From contig JBBHKE010003065.1 in the NCBI GenBank assembly GCA_037447655.1, forward strand, positions 1 to 13,489: a stretch of 13,489 nucleotides of DNA, in the 5' to 3' direction. The notes below the pieces were generated by a model. The model did no database searches. It saw only the letters and a program-made list of their open reading frames with translations, and was not told where the DNA came from. Both the position numbers and the translations under genes were made by a program. Shown in pieces: positions 1-5,841 of this stretch. Origin of the DNA: Zygnema cylindricum (Eukaryota; Streptophyta; Zygnematophyceae; Zygnematales; Zygnemataceae). Within the stretch, counting starts at the first letter, position 1. Each line of letters begins with the position of its first letter.

Positions 1-26
1 ATCTTTTTCCACATCTACTTTCTGTG

Positions 27-143
27 TGAGAGAGAGCGAGGGAGAGAGAGAGAGAGAGGGAGAGGGAGAGGGAGAGGGAGAGAGAGAGTGAGAGGGAGAG
101 AGAGAGAGAGAGAGAGAGTGTGTGAGAGAGAGAGAGAGAGAGA
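27..143 (+). repeat. GA-rich simple repeat
   Basis: GAGA/GGGAGA tract at the left edge. On the gene strand it is a CT run just downstream of the exon 8 donor. Confidence 0.9.
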
Positions 144-162
144 TGCCCTATCTGTCTCCCAC

Positions 163-315
163 CTTAGTCGCCTTGCCGCCCCTGCGAGCATCTCTACCGG
201 CACTCCCTGCCGCCCCAACCAACCCCCAACCTCCACCATGGCTATGGCCACCCTCCCGTCCTCATGCCTGTCTCCCCCCACCGCTCTCACCGCCTCCTCC
301 AGGAGCCCCTTCACA
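163..315 (-). CDS. Probable exon 8 of NB-ARC gene: winged-helix (ARC2) start
   Basis: 153 nt. The acceptor is CACATGGCAG|T at 316 and the donor is CTAAG|GTGGGA at 162. One leading nucleotide completes the codon split in exon 7 (AG+T), so the phase fits, and it leaves phase 2. The product runs SVKGLLEEAVRAVGGDRH, then VAIAMVEVGGWLGRQGVPVE, then MLAGAARRL. It resembles the SVxxxWxxSFExL...LLxxLAFLxPxGIPxxLL pattern that opens the winged helix after the DW element. Against it: the acceptor lacks a pyrimidine tract and the GC content is about 67% (103 of 153 by hand count) against about 45% in exon 6. The opposite strand is also open here. MHD motif and C-terminal repeats would lie off the left edge. 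Confidence 0.45.
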
Positions 316-3300
316 CTGCCATGTGGCACCCTCCCATTGGCCGTCAGACCCATATTACAAAACCACCATCTTATGCTTGGTACTCTGTTCAAACTATTGG
401 CTTTGACTTTGTACAAACTATTGACTTTGTAGAAATTGTTGACTTTGTACAAAATGTTGACTTTGTACAAGCTATTGACTTTGTACAAGCTATTGACTTT
501 GTATAACAGTTGACTTAGTACAGACTGTTGACTTAGTACACACTGTTGACTTTGTACAAACTGTTGGGTTTGTAGAAGCTATTAAGTGTTGACTTTGTAC
601 CAACTGTTGACTTTGTATGAACTGTTGGCTTTGTACAAAATTCTGACTTTGTATAACTGTTGACTTTATAAGAATTGTCTTTGTACGAGAAGCAACGACG
701 TACAAATTGACTATCGACCGTCGAAGAAAAAGCACAATGCTGCAATGTTCATTACTTTTACGGTGTTCTATGTGCTTTCAGTTTCGGCTTTATGAACTGT
801 CTCTGTAATTCAACCGTCCGGCAACAGTAAGTAAATACTATCGAGCCAAAAAATTGGTATTTCGACTTTGTACAACTTAGAATACGTACAAAGTAGAAGG
901 AATTCTTTTGAGTATGAAGGGTATGATAAAATATCAGTACTTATCAGTACAGTAGTTATACTTTGTTCTACGGTGAGGCTCATATTAGGACGAAAGCCAC
1001 ATCACAGCACAAATTAGTGTGGATACTTGGGTGGTAAGCGCTCCATACTGAACTCTTTAGTTAAGTCAGGTAGTCAGATTGTCAACGGAACGACTTAGGA
1101 GGCATATTACACAAACTAATTTAGTGTGGACATTTGAGTGGTCAGGCCTTTCTCATGGACTTCTTGGTCTGACAGAGGGATCCGGGCGGTATGCCACATC
1201 ATTATTGGTGTGGATGTTTGGGTAAGAAGCCCTCTCATCAGTGATGTATTTTTAACAACTCCACGCAAAAGCAATAAAGGTTTGACGCTAGTTTTTGCGT
1301 TTAAACCTCCAAGAAAAATATTACCCTAGTTGACACCCAATACTTTTTTTCCAAAGCAGTTTCTTTGGCTTCTTCGAAGCCAATCTTATGAGCTGCCCGA
1401 GTTTACTTTGTTTCATGTTATATATCTTATTTTCAACTCAGTTTATCACGCATAATTGAGCCAAAGTTTCTCTCTCCTCCTCTTTCTCCTGTCCACTTTT
1501 CTTCTCTACTTGTCTGAATCTTATCCTCCCCTCTTCCTCTTTTCCCTTCCCTTCCACACTCTCTTCTCCCTCTTCTCCTTCAACAGGCACATGGATATCA
1601 GAAGGCACATTACACCATAATTAGTATGGATAGGTTGTGATAAAAGAAAAAAAAAAGGGGTGGCCGTCTCATGGGCCCTCAGACTCTGGAGAAGGGAAAA
1701 TATCTGCACTAAATACGGTGCAGCTTCATTCCCAAAATATGCAAGTTCTTATCGATTATTTTTTGAATTTTTGACTGACCTGGATGGAGACTGAAAAGAC
1801 CAATCGGTAAAACCCGTTTCTGTTTCCTCGACGACGTCTTTTTTCATAAGGGCCAAAAGTTTGGAAGGAGGCATCCCGACTTCTACCAACATTTTGCTTG
1901 CGATTACAAGGGCAAAAGGTAAACAACTTAATTCTTGAGCAATTTCCACTAATAGATGAGCTTCGTCTCCTTTTTGTCGGTAACCTTGTTGCAAAATCTG
2001 GAGGAAGAAGAGAACAAAAATAAGACCCTGCGACAAACTTTTGAACTCTACATTAAAACACAAAAACATCATAAACCTAATAACAATATAACAATATAAC
2101 ACTATAACATTACAGCATTACAACGGAAAACATTGAAACATTAAAACATTAGAACATTATAACATTATAGCAGTAAAACCTTGCAACAATAACATTAAAA
2201 CTTATAACATTATAGCATTATAACACTATAACATCATAACAAGATAACATTATACCATCATAAAATTCTAGCATTAGAACCTTATAACATTATAGCGTTA
2301 CAACATTATAACATGATAACATGATAACAATATAACATATAAATTAAAACATTTGCATATCATAGCAGAAAATGAATCAAGACTTTCCGTTGCAAACGAC
2401 GGAAATGTCTTGGACCCAAATTTATGTTTCATATATTTGAACCAAGTCTTGACTAACACGACAGTCCAATAATTAAAGCAACATTAGAGGTCTATCTTAC
2501 TATGGAATGAACCATTCCCAACTTACAAAAAGTTGACAAAAAGCAAAGAAAAAAACGAACGACTAAATATTAAACGATATCAAAATGTGAAAAACGATTC
2601 GACTTGATATATCACAAGAAATGTCGATGGTAAGAAACCATTATAACGAGAAACCGTAAATCGGCCGAGATTAAAAACTATTGTCATGGGAGAGTTTGAA
2701 ACCATTGTCATGAGAGACTTAAGTCCACTGTCACAGGAAATTGCGAACCGACCAAAGATTAAGAACCACGAAAAATGTTTAATTGTTTATAAATCTTTAA
2801 AGATTAGAAAGTATTTTCACAAACCTCCAAGGCATTGTCCAAAGCCAAAGACCCGACTGAAATTGTCAAAGAAACTCGGTCCACCAGATTCTCCGAAGTC
2901 ATTAATACATGTGCCGAACCCAACTGGAATTTTGCAAAAATATGAAAACAATATTAGCAAAAGTAGCTATACCGTAAATTGCTAATAGCATTAATAAAGA
3001 ATGAGTAAGAGAATTGTTTTTAGTGTTAATAATTCTAATTCCGGTCAGATGATGTGGATGATTGTGAACCGCAACAAGAATCATTGTTAAGGAAAAAAAT
3101 CAGTATTATTAACACTATTTTGTGTCCAGAGGGCCAAAAAAACCAGAATCGGACTAGTGTTATGAGCGCTAACAGCGATTCACCTCATAGCAAAAAGTAC
3201 CTTCTTTCATTTATCATTTCTTGTTTTTTGTGTGGCTTTTCATTTGTTGTTTTGTCCCATGACTTTTGAAAAGAGAAAAAAACATAAGTACCACTAATAA

Positions 3301-5805
3301 AAATCTTGAAGAACATCAGCAAAGTCAACAAAAACGACAAAATTACTGGTGGAAGCTATAATGATTTTATTAACCTGAATTACTGTTTCTTTCCTTATAT
3401 CGTTTTGTCTTTGTGTCATCTTCTTGTTTTTGTCTGTGAAAAAGAATCTGAATAACGTGTATTCTTATCTTGTATGACACATTTCCTTGCCTCTCTTTGT
3501 AATTATTCTGAAACATTTTCTTTTTCAAAGCAATGTGTGATTAAATATAAAAAGAGAACATACACAAAATCATAGAGTGTAACATGCATTTATTTATCAA
3601 GTTTTTTTTAAACATGTCTATAACACTTAAACACATTTCACGGCATAAGACTTTTCTGATCCTAAGGTAAATACAATACAAGAACAAAAATAAACGGCAG
3701 GAAAAAGGTTGGAAAAAAGCATCTTGTGATCTTAACAATCACTACCTTTGGCAAAACGGGCTCCAAAAGATTTTCATTTTGTACATTGTCCAAAATGAGA
3801 AGATATCTCCTTCCATCTTCGAGACTTCTCCGGACTTTCTCCATTCTCTCCTCCATCCTCTCTTCCTCTTCCGGCTGTCCCGCCATGGACTCCAAGCTTT
3901 AAATATTAGACTTTCCTAAACTATGTATAACTCAGAAGATTCAATGCTACTAACAAGTTTTATTGTACACTAACAATAGTGTGGATTGTAATAGCAAGTT
4001 TATAATTGTGTTATCCTTCCTAATCGAGCTTATGTTGATAAAATTTTCCCACAACGAAAGTATTGTTCTCTAAGGGAAAACCAAACTCGGGTTTATAAAA
4101 GGTATGACTACAAGAATAGCGATTAAAACGCTCACCATACAAGTGTGGAAAATGAGGCATTTTTGTACGTCTTGAATAAGTAAATCGTGAATTAAAAACA
4201 TACAATGTGGTCGCATTTTCCACACTTTAGATTCGGTGCTCATCACTACTAGAACGCCTGTTTTTAGCATGTTTTTTTTACACATGTAATATATATAATG
4301 TTTAGAGGGAGAAAGAGAGGGAGAGAAAGGGAGATAGAGGGAAAGGGAGAGAGAGCAATGTGACAAATTTCCAAGATATGAAAATCACAAACTATTACAA
4401 ACTCATGAACTCATAGAACTATTGGAACTATTTTCCAATTCATCACAAGTTCATGTTCGCCATTTGACGAATTTTATTCCTATATTTTATTCCGTATAGT
4501 CCACACTATTCATTGTAAGAGGAATACATTAAATTTCTTGACATTACGTGAACAAACTTTTTTTGCAACAAAACAACCAAGAAAGAGAAGCCTAACAATC
4601 ACAAGTTTGACACAAAATTACAAAAAAACAAGAAAAAAAATCACTAATTTGTTTACGTTTGTTTTTGGGGTTTTAGGGTTTTTTAGGGTTCCTTAAGGGT
4701 TTTCAAAAAAAATTGAGGTTTTTTTAAATCTCTCTCTCTCTCAACTCCCTCTCTCTCTCCCCTTCTCTCTTTCGTTCTCTTTCTCTCTTCTCTTTCTGTT
4801 TACAAAAAATGAAACCTTGAATTTCAACCCTAAAAAAACCCTAAAACCCTAAAAAACCCAAAAAAAACTCACCTGAATGCCCAAATGCAAATCATATGAG
4901 GCAAAATGTTCTCTCAAACAAAGAGATCCGGCGTCCAACCAAACTATTTTATCATAATTTGCCCTTGATTGGTAGGCGTATGCCAAAGCAATTTGACTTT
5001 TTCCGCTGCCCGAGGGTCCGGTCAACCCTAACAATTTCACCTGCAAAATCAGCACTTTAAGTGAACATTAAGTTTGTTTTCCGTAAATTTTTATCAATAA
5101 AAATTTGTTAAAATTGACAAGATGGTCAAGATGATCAAAATGATCAATATCGATTGCAATTGATTAAGCTCAATTAAAATTGTTAGAGATCAGTTCAGTT
5201 TTATAAAAATAGTTCAAATTGACAAAAACGATTTAGATCAATTAAGATAGATTGATAAAAAAACCATTGAAACTGAACTTTTATTGTTTAAACTCGATAG
5301 GCCTCGGCTAATATAGGTCAAAACTCATTAAAAAACAATGACGATTGATGAAAGTCTGTGAAAATTTGACCAAAATTTAATAGGATCGACCAAGTACTAT
5401 TTCGATTAATAAAGGGAACAAAAAATAAAGAAGAAGTTCCTTCTCCCTCTCTCACCTCTGACGAAGGTCCAAGAATCCCTCCTTCGAAAAGTTTTACCGT
5501 CTTCGTGACAGCTGTCAACCTTTCTTGGTGAAGTCCTAAACCGATCTCTTCCAATACCCCTTTGCGCCCCTCGAAATTCAAATTTTCAATATAAGGAAGC
5601 TTATCAACCTTGTTTTCCTCAATTATTTTAGTTGTACTCATTCCATACCCAACGATCCCTCGTAAATAGGCTACAGTATAAAACTCTAACAGTTTTTGTT
5701 CAAATTCTTTCAAAACAATGTGATTCGGTTTATGTCCCAAAATTTCGTGAATCCGTTTTGTTTCCGTAAGAGCTCTCACAAATAAACCTGCCTGCAAAAA
5801 AAAAG

Positions 5806-5841
<36 letters not shown>

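Larger units (their letters stand above)
316..1779 (-). other. Intron between exons 7 and 8 (model)
   Basis: About 1.46 kb without supported coding sequence. It contains the 18-bp minisatellite, the CCATAATTAGTGT-type repeats and a CT-rich tract (1466-1582). A good acceptor, TTTTCCCTTCTCCAG at about 1690-1704 on the minus strand, has no phase-compatible open exon after it (it meets TGA at once in the required frame). If exon 8 is wrong, this stretch is simply downstream sequence. Confidence 0.4.

Noticed and set aside
391-690. A CRISPR array
   Set aside because: The units are contiguous 18-bp minisatellite copies without unique spacers, in a eukaryotic intron.
1310-1400. Possible small exon on the minus strand reading EEAKETALEKKYW before a GTAATA donor
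   Set aside because: No acceptor gives the phase required after exon 7, and the peptide shows no NB-ARC similarity.
1521-1709. Minus-strand frame after a good acceptor (TTTTCCCTTCTCCAG)
   Set aside because: In the phase left by exon 7 it meets TGA at once, and it runs into a CCATAATTAGTGT repeat and the CT tract.
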